A stretch of 22,407 bases of DNA from DASYQD01 sp036005845 (GCA_036005845.1 DASYQD010000142.1:1-22407); one strand, 5' to 3'. Positions 7,125 to 15,770 are shown, counted from the stretch's first letter. Notes: generated by a model not told the origin, from the letters alone. Made by a program: numbers and translations.

Positions 7125-8968
7125 CGGACGACGCTCGCCGTCGCCGGCGGCGTCACGTCGACCTTCCGCCGCAGGAACGACGCCCCGCCGCCCAGCTCAT
7201 CGCGCACCGCGAACGCCACCAGGTGCTCGCCGGCGGTGAGCTCGAGGCCCACCTCGTAGGCGTACTTCTGCCCGAAGGCGGTGAGCGCTTGCATGTGCGG
7301 CACGCGCAGCGGCACCTCGACCTGCCGCACGCCCGAGCTGTTGCCGCCGCGCTCGCCGGAGATCACCATCACGCGCAGCTTGCCCTCGTAGAAGTCGTCG
7401 CGGGTGATGGTGGCGAGGCGGAAGAGCGGCACCAGCAGCCGCGCCGTCACCTGGTAGTGGCCGTTTGCCATCGGCTGCGGAGGTTGCAGCTCGATCGCGA
7501 CTTCGAGCGGGTTGTCCTCGACACCGTGCAGGAGCGCCGCGAGCATGCGGTCGACGGCCTGCTCGAGCGGCGGCTTGTCGCGGTAGTTGCGGCGGTAGGA
7601 GAGCCGCACGCCCGGGCGATCGACGCGCACCTCGATGCGGTGCTCCTTGCCATCGCCGTGGTGCTCGGGCGTGTAGCCGAGGCTGTAGAAGACGGCGAGG
7701 TTCTGGCGCATGCGCTGCAGCTCGCTCACGAAGTCGTTGGTGTCGACGATGGCGCGGCCGCCGGTCTCCTGCGCCAGCAGCACCAGCGGCGCCTTGTCGT
7801 TCTCGTGGGCGAGCGAAGCGACCGCGGGTACCTGCAGCAGCGTCGCGTCGTCGCCGAGCGAGGCGTCGGCGGAGGCGAGGGTGGTGAGCCCCGCGGCCTG
7901 CAGCGTGTAGAGGCTGACGCGGTTGGCGCTGGCGTGCGCGGCGAGACGGCGCAGCTCGTTGGTGAGGTCGTAGCTCGCGGCGTCGAGCGCCGCCGATTGC
8001 GCGCGATAGGCGCCCGGCCCGAGCACGCTGGCGTCGAGCATCGGGATGCCGATGCCGCCGTCGTTCGGCTTCTCCATCGCGCGGCCCTGGCTCGGGCTCG
8101 GCTGCGAGGTGAAGCCGATGCCCGAGATGGCGGCGCCGCCGCCGCAGATCTGGTTGAGCACCTCGAACAGCTCGGCCCCCGGCTGCAGCGGGATGCCGTC
8201 GCTGACGTAGAGCAGCGCCTTGCGCCCCGGCAACCCGCCGAGCGAGTTGACGAGCAGGCCCAGGCGGCCGAGCGTCGCGCGCACCTCCTGCCGTTTCTGC
8301 GCCGCGTAGCCCTTCACCGGGTCGGCGATGTTGGGCGCGCAGGGCATGCCGAGGGCGAGGTCCTCCTTCTGGATGGCGATGACGGCCTGCACGGCGCTGA
8401 TGCGGTCGTGGTCGGCGTCCTGCGCTTGCGTCGTCGCGGTCTCGGCTTCGGAGAGCGCGGCGGCGATCGCGGCGCGGTCGCTGGAGAAGGGGAGGCGGAC
8501 GTCGAGCCCGCCGGTGCTCTGACTCGCCACCATGACGCGCTCGCCGGCGGCGTCGGTCGAGAGCAGCTCGCGGACTTGGCGCAGGGCGCGGGCGCGGTTG
8601 CCGGCGTGGAGGTGAACGTTGTCGACGTAGACGACGACGTGCGTCGTCGGCTCCGCGGCGGGAGTCGGCGACGAATCGGCAGCGGGCGCGGTGGGCGGAG
8701 GCGGCTGCGGCGGAGTCGCGCCGTTCGGCGACGCCGAGTGGCTCGCCACGCGCTCGAAGTTGGTGAGGCTGACGCGCTTGCCGTCCTCGAACAGGTGGAA
8801 GTCGCCGCGCGCGAGGTCGGCCACGGCGCGGCCGTCGGCGTCGCGTGCTTCCACGTCGATGGTGATGACGTTGACCTCGACCGTCTCGCCGTAGTCCTGG
8901 GCGAGCGCGATGCCCGCCGCCGCCAGCAACGCGGCGGCGGCCACACGAAGCGCGCGATGGAACCTCAA
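7121..8968 (-). CDS. Exported VWFA-related protein of the acidobacterial type
   Basis: A 615-residue exported protein matching the 'VWFA-related Acidobacterial domain' architecture. A signal peptide (about 1-23, ending ALAQ) is followed by the small N-terminal domain VEVNVITIDVEARDADGR then DFHLFEDGKRVSLTNF. A Pro/Ala-rich linker (about 80-108) leads to a von Willebrand A-like domain beginning THVVVYVDNVHL. Later come LGGLPGRKALLYVSDGIPL and the closing FYSLGYTPEHHGDGKEHR with RVDRPGVRLSYRRNYRD, typical of this family. The MIDAS motif looks degenerate (DNVHL in place of DxSxS). The function is unknown; the family is found mainly in Acidobacteria. The TTG start overlaps the upstream TGA stop as TTGA, implying translational coupling to the acyltransferase gene. 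It is the last gene of a three-gene operon. Confidence 0.85.
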   Translation of the reverse strand: MRFHRALRVAAAALLAAAGIALAQDYGETVEVNVITIDVEARDADGRAVADLARGDFHLFEDGKRVSLTNFERVASHSASPNGATPPQPPPPTAPAADSSPTPAAEPTTHVVVYVDNVHLHAGNRARALRQVRELLSTDAAGERVMVASQSTGGLDVRLPFSSDRAAIAAALSEAETATTQAQDADHDRISAVQAVIAIQKEDLALGMPCAPNIADPVKGYAAQKRQEVRATLGRLGLLVNSLGGLPGRKALLYVSDGIPLQPGAELFEVLNQICGGGAAISGIGFTSQPSPSQGRAMEKPNDGGIGIPMLDASVLGPGAYRAQSAALDAASYDLTNELRRLAAHASANRVSLYTLQAAGLTTLASADASLGDDATLLQVPAVASLAHENDKAPLVLLAQETGGRAIVDTNDFVSELQRMRQNLAVFYSLGYTPEHHGDGKEHRIEVRVDRPGVRLSYRRNYRDKPPLEQAVDRMLAALLHGVEDNPLEVAIELQPPQPMANGHYQVTARLLVPLFRLATITRDDFYEGKLRVMVISGERGGNSSGVRQVEVPLRVPHMQALTAFGQKYAYEVGLELTAGEHLVAFAVRDELGGGASFLRRKVDVTPPATASVVR

Positions 8969-9555
8969 GGCGTCGGGACGTCCGTCGAGTTAGAGGCCGC
9001 CTGGCCGGGGCTTCCTTCGGCGCCCGCCGCTTCGCGCCGCGGCGACACCTCGAGGCCGCCGCGCACGATCACGCGGCTCCCCGCCGGCACGTCCTGCGTC
9101 ACCACCGCGTTGACGCCGATCAGGCTGCCGTCGCCGACGGTGATGGCGCCGATCAGCTTGGCGCCGGCGCCGAGGAAGACGTCGTCGCCGATCACCGGCA
9201 TCCGCTCGCGGTGGTCGGGGCTCGGCGAGCCGATGGTGACCTGCTGCAGCAGCGTCGCGTTGCTGCCGATGCGCGCGTGGCCGCCGACGACGATGCCCTG
9301 GCCGTGCACGATGAGCAGGCCGGGCCCGATCGCCGCCGCCGGTCCGATGTCGACGCCGGTCAGGAACTGGTTGAAGCGCGCCACCGCCGGGCCGAGGACG
9401 GGCACGCCGTGGCGCTTGAACCAGTGCGCGATGCGGTGCAGCACGACGGCCTGGTAGCCGGTCTCGAAGAGCAGCGACTCGAGCACGTACCAGGGGAACG
9501 GCTTGCTCTTGATGACCAACAGGCGGCGGGTGTCGGCGCGGAGGTTGTCCAGCAT
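8965..9555 (-). CDS. Left-handed beta-helix (CysE/serine acetyltransferase-like) acyltransferase
   Basis: A 196-residue transferase. Residues 1-60 are the alpha-helical part found in serine O-acetyltransferase-like proteins (WYVLESLLFETGYQAVVLHR). From about residue 68 come imperfect hexapeptide repeats of a left-handed beta-helix: VDIGPAAAIGPGLLIVHGQG, VVGGHARIGSNATLLQQVTI, then PVIGDDVFLGAGAKLIGAIT. The catalytic-type His lies in LLIVHGQG. The C-terminal 30 residues are Ala/Gly/Ser-rich and look disordered. The neighbourhood (GT-C protein upstream, glycan enzymes around) suggests an acyl donor to a sugar or glycolipid rather than to serine, but cysteine synthesis cannot be excluded. The ATG at 9555, 7 bp after the preceding stop, is chosen over an in-frame start at 9624 that would overlap that gene. 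Confidence 0.85.
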   Translation of the reverse strand: MLDNLRADTRRLLVIKSKPFPWYVLESLLFETGYQAVVLHRIAHWFKRHGVPVLGPAVARFNQFLTGVDIGPAAAIGPGLLIVHGQGIVVGGHARIGSNATLLQQVTIGSPSPDHRERMPVIGDDVFLGAGAKLIGAITVGDGSLIGVNAVVTQDVPAGSRVIVRGGLEVSPRREAAGAEGSPGQAASNSTDVPTP

Positions 9556-9562
9556 CGCTGGC

Positions 9563-12037
9563 CTATCGGGGCGATACCTCGACCACGTGGAAGGTCGAGC
9601 CCGGCGGTTTGGCGGCAGAGGCACGCTGGGAGAACCAGGCTACCGTCTCGAAGACGGGATCGAGCTCCAGCGCATAGCGACCGGCGGTCGCCGGGGCGAT
9701 CACCCGCAGCGCGACCTTGGCTTCCTCGCCCGGCGCCAACGGGTGCGCGAGCTCGGTGCGTTGGCCTTCCCAGAGAATGCCGGAATCGGCGTTCTCGAGA
9801 CCCAGCTTGGTGTCGAGTCTCTTCCAGTGGTAGGCGAGCCGCACGCGCGCGCCACCGCGGTTGCGCCATGGGGCCGTGCTGGTGTTGCGCACCGTAGCCG
9901 TCACCGTGAAGGTCTCGCCCGCGGCGACCCGTGCCGGCACGACCACGTCGTGCCACCTCGCGGCGAAGACGTCGGCGTCCAGCCCCCGCGGGTCGCCAAG
10001 ATAGAGGAGATCGGCGCCGGCGAAGAAGGAGTCCGGCTCCTTCGCCTGCCACGGCCAGCCGGGGCAGGTGCTCGGCGGATACTCGCGCTGCCAGATCTGT
10101 GGCACGCCGGCGGTCGTCTCCACCGTCATGCGGTACGCGTAGAGCGTGCCGGTCTTGATCGTCCAGCGCGTGCTGGCGCGGCGAGGGTGGAACTCGGCGC
10201 GGCCGGCGTCGCCGGCACCGAGCGCGAGCTCGCGTTCCTCGCCGCCGAGCCGAACCGTGACGTGGTTGTCGGGCGCCAGGCTGCGCACCTCGAAGGCCAA
10301 CTCGTCGAGCGGGCGGTCGGCGATGAGGTGGAGCTCGACCGGCGTGGCACCGTGCACCCACAGCCGTTCGCCTTGCGGCAGGAAGGACTCGCGCCCGCCG
10401 ACGACGCGGAAGTCGCCCAGCGGCACGCGCAGGTAGCCGGGCACGTTGCGCAGCGTCAGCTCCAGCGGCAGGAAACGGAACGGAGCGCCGCGCACGTGCA
10501 TCTGCAGCGTCGGCTCGGGCCCCGGCATGCCGAACGGCGCCAGCACCAGCGACGAGAGGAAGAGCCCGGCGAAGCCGTAGCCGGCGGCGACCAGCGCGCG
10601 CGGCCGGATGCGCGTCACCAGGAACAGGAACGCGGGGTAGACGTTGACGAAGTAGCGGTTGCCGACGAAGCCGCCGCCGCCCTGCCAGTTCCAGGAGATG
10701 AGCAGCAGGAAGAAGAGCGCGATCGCGGCGGTCGAGGCGAGCAGCAGCCAGCGCGGCCGCGAGCGCGGGCCGTGGATGAGGAAGAGCACGATCGCGAGCG
10801 CCGCGAAGGGCATGTAGGGCACGAAGCCCGCGTGGCGGCCGAAGAGGAAGTAGACGACGTTCCAGGCGAGCTCGCTCGGCGAGGTGTCGGGAAGGCGGAA
10901 GAGCCAGCGATAGGTGTTGCCCGTGGGCGACTCGGCGATCGCTGCGGCGGCGCCGGTGGCCGGCGAAGGGGCGGTCGCTGGCGCGACGGTCTTCGCGGCG
11001 GAGGCCGTCGCGGAGCCGGCGTGCGTGGCAGTGGTGGTGGAACCCTTCGTGGCTGCGTCCGTCGCGGCGGCGGCCGCGGCTCTCGTATCGCCCCCGATGC
11101 TGCCCGGTGTCGTCGCCGCTCGCGCTGGGGTCGTAGTGGGCGACGAATCTTCGCGCGGCGTGTTTGCGGCGTTCCCTGCGGGACCCGTCGTGCCCGCAGC
11201 GGGGAAGACCGGCATCTGGCCGGGTCCGCAGAGCGTGAAGCCGCCGCGCTGCACGGCGAGGTACGCGGTCGGCGTGCCAGTCAGCCCCCACGACGCCGCG
11301 GCGAGCAGCACCAGGCACGCGCCGGCGCCGCCGAGCCACGAGCCTAGCTGCCGCCACCGCCGCTCGCGCCACCAGCCCCACAGCGGCGCCAGCCCGATCG
11401 CCGCCAGCATCGGCTTGTTGTAGACCGCCAGCGCCAGCGCGGCGCCCGAGAGCGCCGCGAGCAACGCCTCGCGCCGGGGCCGCGGCAGCCCCTCCTCCTC
11501 GCCGTCGCGCCGCATGCCGAGGAACAGGCAGGCGCACACCGCCGCCATGTTGAACACCTCGGGCTGCAGCCAGTAGACGTAGACGAAGCCCACCGACAGC
11601 ACGAAGTAGCCGGCGGCGAAGAGCACCGCGATGCCCTCGTCGTTGTGCCGCCGCAGGTAGGCGGCACCCATCCACACCATCGCCAGCAGCAGCAGGGTGT
11701 TGAAGAAGAGGATGCCGCGCGCACCGGCGAGCCGCGCGAACGGCGCCGCGAACAGCGAGTAGACGAACGGCTTGGCGTACGACACCGTGCGCCAGCCGTC
11801 GGCGCTCATCAGGATGAGGTTGTTGACCGGCTGGAACGGGAACTCGGTGAAGAAGCGATCGACGTCGCGCGGCGTGAAGTGGAGGTCGCCGTCGTGCGCC
11901 AGCGACAGCGCCATGCCGAAGTAGGCGGCCTCGTCGGCCTTGAGGTGCGTCGGCGCGCCGGGCCGCCCGAGCGCGAGCGGGAACAGCAACAGAAACGCGG
12001 ACACGCCGACCAGACCGAGCCGCGCTGTCGAGCTCAC
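9563..12037 (-). CDS. GT-C fold polytopic membrane glycosyltransferase-like protein with C-terminal beta domain
   Basis: An 824-residue membrane protein resembling ArnT/PMT-type GT-C glycosyltransferases, which use lipid-linked sugars at the outer face of the inner membrane. The first periplasmic loop has the acidic motif HLKADEAAYF (31-40), as expected near the first helix of GT-C enzymes. About ten hydrophobic helices span residues 7-500. A periplasmic loop (about 278-372) is replaced by a low-complexity Ala/Thr/Ser/Pro/Gly stretch. The last 300 residues are soluble and beta-rich; the final part (about 700-824, TFTVTATVRNTSTAPW then RVRLAYHW) looks like an Ig-like sandwich. The GTG at 12037 is chosen because the first helix follows directly. 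It has no Shine-Dalgarno but has TATGCT 8 nt upstream. It leads the operon with the acyltransferase and VWFA genes. Confidence 0.82.
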   Translation of the reverse strand: MSSTARLGLVGVSAFLLLFPLALGRPGAPTHLKADEAAYFGMALSLAHDGDLHFTPRDVDRFFTEFPFQPVNNLILMSADGWRTVSYAKPFVYSLFAAPFARLAGARGILFFNTLLLLAMVWMGAAYLRRHNDEGIAVLFAAGYFVLSVGFVYVYWLQPEVFNMAAVCACLFLGMRRDGEEEGLPRPRREALLAALSGAALALAVYNKPMLAAIGLAPLWGWWRERRWRQLGSWLGGAGACLVLLAAASWGLTGTPTAYLAVQRGGFTLCGPGQMPVFPAAGTTGPAGNAANTPREDSSPTTTPARAATTPGSIGGDTRAAAAAATDAATKGSTTTATHAGSATASAAKTVAPATAPSPATGAAAAIAESPTGNTYRWLFRLPDTSPSELAWNVVYFLFGRHAGFVPYMPFAALAIVLFLIHGPRSRPRWLLLASTAAIALFFLLLISWNWQGGGGFVGNRYFVNVYPAFLFLVTRIRPRALVAAGYGFAGLFLSSLVLAPFGMPGPEPTLQMHVRGAPFRFLPLELTLRNVPGYLRVPLGDFRVVGGRESFLPQGERLWVHGATPVELHLIADRPLDELAFEVRSLAPDNHVTVRLGGEERELALGAGDAGRAEFHPRRASTRWTIKTGTLYAYRMTVETTAGVPQIWQREYPPSTCPGWPWQAKEPDSFFAGADLLYLGDPRGLDADVFAARWHDVVVPARVAAGETFTVTATVRNTSTAPWRNRGGARVRLAYHWKRLDTKLGLENADSGILWEGQRTELAHPLAPGEEAKVALRVIAPATAGRYALELDPVFETVAWFSQRASAAKPPGSTFHVVEVSPR

Positions 12038-12045
12038 GGCGCGGC

Positions 12046-12051
12046 AGCATA
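12046..12051 (-). promoter_or_regulatory. -10-like hexamer TATGCT before the GT-C gene
   Basis: Read on the - strand, TATGCT ends 8 nt before the GTG at 12037, and the spacer is GC-only with no Shine-Dalgarno. This fits a leaderless start. The 107-bp gap between this gene and the upstream glycosyltransferase gene leaves room for an independent promoter. Confidence 0.5.
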
Positions 12052-12144
12052 GCAGCGGCGTTCCGGCGCTCCGCCGCCCGTTGCAGCCGGCGACTCAGCG
12101 CGGCGCGGCTCTGGAGAGTCGGCGTTGTCGGCGGCGCGAGCGAG

Positions 12145-13137
12145 TCAGCGCGCCGCGGCCACCGAGTTGCCGCCGCCTTTCACGGTCTCGAGCTCCGGCG
12201 GCGCAGGGCGGAGCGGCGGTGGCGCCGGCAGCGGCTCGCGCCAGCCGGCGAGGGCGCCGCGGAGCTTGGCGACGGCTGCGGCCTGGTTGCGGCGAGGCAG
12301 CTCGCGGAGGTAGCCGACGACGAGGGCCGCTGTCGCGAAGGCCCAGAAGCGCGCCTTCTGCAGCGCGTTGGCGTAGCGGCGCACGTAGAGGGCGCTGCTT
12401 CGCCCGAGCTGGAAGTTGCGGAAGGGGGTGTAGCCGCCCGTCGTCCAGGCGACGCGGTGGTAGAGCACGGCGCGCGGCGCGTAGAGGCAGCGCCAGCCGG
12501 CGCGGGCCAGGCGGGTGCAGAAGTCGGCGTCGTCGACGCAGATGAAGTAGAGCGGGTCCCAGCCGCCGGCGGCCTCGGCGGCGGCGCGGCGGACGAGGAT
12601 GGCGCAGCCGTTGACGTAGTCGACCGGCACCTCGTCGTCGAACTGGCCGCGGTCGAGCTCGCCGTAGCCGCGCTCGCGCGTGACCGCCTCGCGCCAGCGC
12701 AGCACGCCGCCGGCAGACCACAGGCGTTTGCTCTCACCGTGGAAGTAGCACTTCGGACCGACGGCGCCGGCGCGCGGGTTTCGCTCGGCCGCCGCGACCA
12801 GCTCGTCGAGCATGTCGGGCTCGACCTCGACGTCGTTGTTGAGCAGCAGCGCGTAGTCGTAGCCGTTGGCGAAGGCCCAGCGGAAGCCGGCCGCGTAACC
12901 GCTGGCGCTGCCGCGGTTGTCGGGCAGGCGGAGCAGGCGCAAGTCGGGAAAGGCGGCGGCGAGCGCTTCCACCGATCCGTCGCGCGAGCCGTTGTCGAGC
13001 ACGATCAAATCGAAACGCGGGTAACGCATGCGACGCAGGCTCGCGACGGCGTCGAGCGTCACCGCCTTGCCGTCGTAGTTGACGACGATCGCGGCGACGC
13101 GCGGCCGCGCGGCCGGAACGCTCTCGGCACTGTCCAT
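12145..13137 (-). CDS. Family 2 glycosyltransferase (rhamnosyltransferase-like)
   Basis: A 330-residue inverting GT-A glycosyltransferase. It opens with VAAIVVNYDGKAVTLDAVAS (14-33), then IVLDNGSRDGS (45-55), DNRGSASGYAAGF and LLLNNDVEVEPDML (97-110), whose NND is the metal/nucleotide-sugar site. YVNGCAILVRR, the acidic VDDADFCTRL and the WRCLYAPRAVLYHRV segment are the usual acceptor-side motifs. The family includes dTDP-rhamnosyl- and related transferases of O-antigen and capsule synthesis; the donor here is unknown. A hydrophobic helix (FWAFATAALVVGYL) near residue 270 may hold it at the membrane. The ATG at 13137 gives the expected N-terminus. An upstream in-frame start at 13227 would add 30 residues and abut the divergent gene. 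The tail after residue 295 is Pro-rich. Confidence 0.88.
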   Translation of the reverse strand: MDSAESVPAARPRVAAIVVNYDGKAVTLDAVASLRRMRYPRFDLIVLDNGSRDGSVEALAAAFPDLRLLRLPDNRGSASGYAAGFRWAFANGYDYALLLNNDVEVEPDMLDELVAAAERNPRAGAVGPKCYFHGESKRLWSAGGVLRWREAVTRERGYGELDRGQFDDEVPVDYVNGCAILVRRAAAEAAGGWDPLYFICVDDADFCTRLARAGWRCLYAPRAVLYHRVAWTTGGYTPFRNFQLGRSSALYVRRYANALQKARFWAFATAALVVGYLRELPRRNQAAAVAKLRGALAGWREPLPAPPPLRPAPPELETVKGGGNSVAAAR

Positions 13138-13214
13138 GGCGGCGCAATTGAAGCACAGCCGTGCGCTAGGGCTGTACGCGACCGCGCGCTCGAAGGCGAA
13201 CGCGAAGGCCACGC

Positions 13215-13220
13215 TACGAT
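13215..13220 (+). promoter_or_regulatory. -10-like hexamer TACGAT before the SGNH hydrolase gene
   Basis: TACGAT ends 8 nt before the ATG at 13229, with no Shine-Dalgarno between. It sets this start, giving a protein that begins with a short basic leader and a membrane helix, over in-frame ATGs further upstream. Confidence 0.5.
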
Positions 13221-13228
13221 CCGCCACG

Positions 13229-14386
13229 ATGTCAGCCTCGGATCCCGTGCCGCCGGCGCTGCCGCCGCGCCGCCGCCGGCTCGCCCAGCTCCTAGTGCTC
13301 GGCGCGAGCCTGGTGCTGTCGCTGCTCCTCGCCGAGCTGACGCTGCGCGCCGTTCGCCCACAGGAGGCGATGAGCGTCGACCGCGGCCTCTACGAGCCCG
13401 ATCCGCCGCGACGCTATCGGCTCCATCCTGGATACCGCGGCCGGATCACCAACCACGTCGAGTTCGACGACGCGGTCGCCGTCAACAGCCATGGCATGCG
13501 CGGACCCGAGCCGACGAATGCCGCCGTACGCGTGCTGGCGCTGGGCGACTCCTTCACCTTCGGCGTCGGCGCGCGCGAGGACGAGACCTACCCCGCGCGG
13601 CTGCAGGCGCATCTGCGCGAGGCCGGCCTCGACGCCGTGGTGTGGAATGCCGGCGTTCCCGGCTACGGCGTGCCCGACGAGGTGGCGTGGTACGAGCGCT
13701 GGGGAGTGCCGCTGAAACCCAACATGGTGGTCATCGCGCCCTTCCTCGCCAACGATCTGCAGGACGCCATGCCCGGCTCGCCGACGCGCGTGGTCGACGG
13801 CGAGCTCGTCGCCGGCGACGGCAACGGCGGAGCGCGCCGCTGGCTCTACTACCACTCCCACCTGTTCCGGCTGGTGAAGTCGTCGCTGCTCGAAGGCCCG
13901 CTGCGGCAGAAGCTCGGACTCGCTGAGCCGTGGGCGCGACGCGAGCGCCGCTTCGAGCTGGCGCTCTACGGGCGCGACCTTCCGCCCGAGCTCGCACCCG
14001 GCGCCGTGGCCACGCAACATGCGGTGGCTCGCCTCATCGAGCGCGGGTTGGCGGAGAAGGCCGGCGTGCTCGCCGTGCTCGTGCCTTCACTGCCGCAGGT
14101 CGATCCCCGCCGCTGGCGCGCGCTGCACGCCGATCTCGGCGTCGACCTGCGCGGACAGGACCCGCGACGGACGAACCGCTTCTTCACCGCGACCTTCGAG
14201 GGGGCCGGCGTGCCGGTCGTCGATGCGACGGACGCGCTCGCCGCGGAGACCGCGCGCGGCGAGCGCGTCTACTACGCGCGCGACCAGCACCTGACGCCTC
14301 TCGGCTACGACCTGCTGGCGCGCGAGGTGGCGCGAGCGATCCTGCGCTTGGGACGGAAGACCTGCAGCACGCCGAGCTGCTCGTAG
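13229..14386 (+). CDS. Membrane-anchored SGNH/GDSL hydrolase
   Basis: A 385-residue protein with a short basic N-terminus, one membrane helix (about 19-40, LLVLGASLVLSLLLAELTL) and a periplasmic SGNH domain. Catalytic block I is VLALGDSFTFGVG (102-114, Ser108). NAGVPGYG (140-147) supplies the oxyanion Gly, FLANDLQDA carries Asn175, and YYARDQHLTPLGYDLLA near the C-terminus carries the Asp/His pair. This type occurs in exopolysaccharide loci and may act as a sugar O-acyl esterase or, as in AlgX-like proteins, an acyltransferase; the direction cannot be decided. The last 12 residues (RKTCSTPSCS region) look unrelated to the family and may read into foreign sequence. Upstream in-frame ATGs exist at 13079 and 13136 but lie in the divergent glycosyltransferase gene. 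It converges on the glycosidase-like gene with a 34-bp gap. Confidence 0.85.
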   Translation: MSASDPVPPALPPRRRRLAQLLVLGASLVLSLLLAELTLRAVRPQEAMSVDRGLYEPDPPRRYRLHPGYRGRITNHVEFDDAVAVNSHGMRGPEPTNAAVRVLALGDSFTFGVGAREDETYPARLQAHLREAGLDAVVWNAGVPGYGVPDEVAWYERWGVPLKPNMVVIAPFLANDLQDAMPGSPTRVVDGELVAGDGNGGARRWLYYHSHLFRLVKSSLLEGPLRQKLGLAEPWARRERRFELALYGRDLPPELAPGAVATQHAVARLIERGLAEKAGVLAVLVPSLPQVDPRRWRALHADLGVDLRGQDPRRTNRFFTATFEGAGVPVVDATDALAAETARGERVYYARDQHLTPLGYDLLAREVARAILRLGRKTCSTPSCS

Positions 14387-14420
14387 CCGAGGCGCGGGTA
14401 GAGGCGCGCGTCGTCCGCGA

Positions 14421-15770
14421 TCACGGCGAAGTCTCCTCGACAGCGGCGCTGTCGTCGCCGTTCGTCGACGAAGGCCGTTGCTGCACGTTGGCGTCGCCGG
14501 CCACAGGGGCGCGCAGCAGCAGCACGGCATCGCCCCGCCATGGGGCCGTCGCGCGTACGGCAGCGCCGCCGCTTACCGCCACTGGCGCCGTGGCGCCGCT
14601 CAACGGATGCACCCACTCGCCAGCGAACGACCGCGCCGCCGCGCGCAGGTCGAGCCGCACGCGTCCGCGCGGCGCCCATGCCAGCAGCGTCTCGCACCGC
14701 TCGCCGATCGACGCCAGGCAGCAGCCGCTGCTCGCCAGCTCGGGCCGCGGCGCCAGCAACTCCAGTCCAATGCGATCCGCGAGCCGCCGCGCCACGCCCA
14801 TCGCCTTGCGCGCGCCCGCGCGCTCGCCGTGCTCGTCGAGCGGGTCCATGTAGAGCGGCTGGTGGCCGCTCGTGAAGGCGCGCCAGATCCACGCCGCGTC
14901 GCCGCCGATGCCCCACAGGTGATCGGTGTCGAGCAGCACGACCTTCTCGCCGTCATTGGCCGGCGGCGTGCCCATCCAGCCGCCGTGGCGGTTGGGCGAC
15001 GCCCAGTCGGCCGGGCTGCCGAAGAGATCCCGGTTGTCGCCGCCCGGAAAGCACGACGTCAGGCCCGCCGGGTGTGCCGCTGTGCCAGTCGCCGCGCCCC
15101 GCGCCGCATCGCACGCCCGCAGGTGCCGCAGCAGGTGCCGCTGCCAGTCGCGCGAGCCGCCGGGGCTCTCGTTGGCGATCTCCCACAGCACGCAGTCGAG
15201 GTCGCCCACCGCCGCGACGACGCGCTCGACGTAGCGCCGCTGCAGCTCGGTGATGGCGGCCACGCGCAGGGTGTGCACGTCGTCGCCGTCGCCGCGGTCG
15301 TCGGGATCGCCATCGATGCCGTTGCGATTGTTGTCGACGTGGAAGGGGTGGCGCGGCCAGGGGTTGCCGTCGCCGTTGTCGCGCAGCGACCAGCCGTTGA
15401 AGAGCATGACGACGACGTGGAGGCCGCGCTCGCCGGCCTGCGCCACGCGCTCGCGCAGGCGCGCGAAGTACGCCTCGTCGAAGCGCTCGAGGTCGTAGCG
15501 CAGCCCGCCGTCGGCGGCGGTCCCAGGTCCGCTGCGCAGCCAGGGCGAGTGCGAGAGCTCGTGCACCCACGCCTCGTGCGCCCACATGCGTACGCAGCTG
15601 TGCCCCCAGGCGGTGAGCTTGTCGAGGTAGCCCACGAAGTCGAAGGCGCCGGGCCGCTCGCCGTTGTCGACCAGCACGTCCCAGTGGTGCGAGCCGGTCA
15701 AGAAGACGGCGCGGCCGTCGGGCCGCGCGAGCCAGCAGGGGTTGGTGGGGTGAACGCGCAGCGGCGGCAT
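14421..15770 (-). CDS. TIM-barrel glycoside hydrolase-like protein (DUF4038/apiosidase-like)
   Basis: A 449-residue protein related to TIM-barrel glycosidases of the apiosidase/DUF4038 sort. The N-terminus RVHPTNPCWLARPDGRAVFL followed by TGSHHWDVLVD is typical of the barrel entry. Further strands are SCVRMWAHEAW (58-68) and HVVVMLFNGWSL (118-129). VLWEIANESPGG (194-205) provides the likely acid/base Glu201 after Asn200. The segment VVLLDTDHLWGIGGDAAWIW (277-296) lies where clan A enzymes carry the nucleophile, but it has Asp rather than Glu. A small beta domain (about 345-430) closes the protein. No signal peptide is visible, so it is cytoplasmic unless the start is wrong. The ATG at 15770 lacks a Shine-Dalgarno. 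The start region is divergent from the first sulfatase-like gene. Confidence 0.75.
   Translation of the reverse strand: MPPLRVHPTNPCWLARPDGRAVFLTGSHHWDVLVDNGERPGAFDFVGYLDKLTAWGHSCVRMWAHEAWVHELSHSPWLRSGPGTAADGGLRYDLERFDEAYFARLRERVAQAGERGLHVVVMLFNGWSLRDNGDGNPWPRHPFHVDNNRNGIDGDPDDRGDGDDVHTLRVAAITELQRRYVERVVAAVGDLDCVLWEIANESPGGSRDWQRHLLRHLRACDAARGAATGTAAHPAGLTSCFPGGDNRDLFGSPADWASPNRHGGWMGTPPANDGEKVVLLDTDHLWGIGGDAAWIWRAFTSGHQPLYMDPLDEHGERAGARKAMGVARRLADRIGLELLAPRPELASSGCCLASIGERCETLLAWAPRGRVRLDLRAAARSFAGEWVHPLSGATAPVAVSGGAAVRATAPWRGDAVLLLRAPVAGDANVQQRPSSTNGDDSAAVEETSP

Noticed and set aside
6305..9457. A 1050-codon open frame on the + strand
   Set aside because: It lies antisense to the VWFA and acyltransferase genes and out of frame with the DUF4910-type gene. 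Its translation is Arg/Gly/Ala/Val-rich without domains, the usual product of very high GC.
9503..11347. A 614-codon + strand open frame opposite the GT-C gene
   Set aside because: Low-complexity charged translation with no motif; the opposite strand has clear membrane helices and a GT-C acidic motif.
13138..13227. Longer family 2 glycosyltransferase start at 13227 and a TTCAAT box before 13137
   Set aside because: The extra 30 residues do not belong to the fold and would leave no space to the divergent gene. TTCAAT matches the -10 consensus poorly at position 2, so it is not listed as a promoter.
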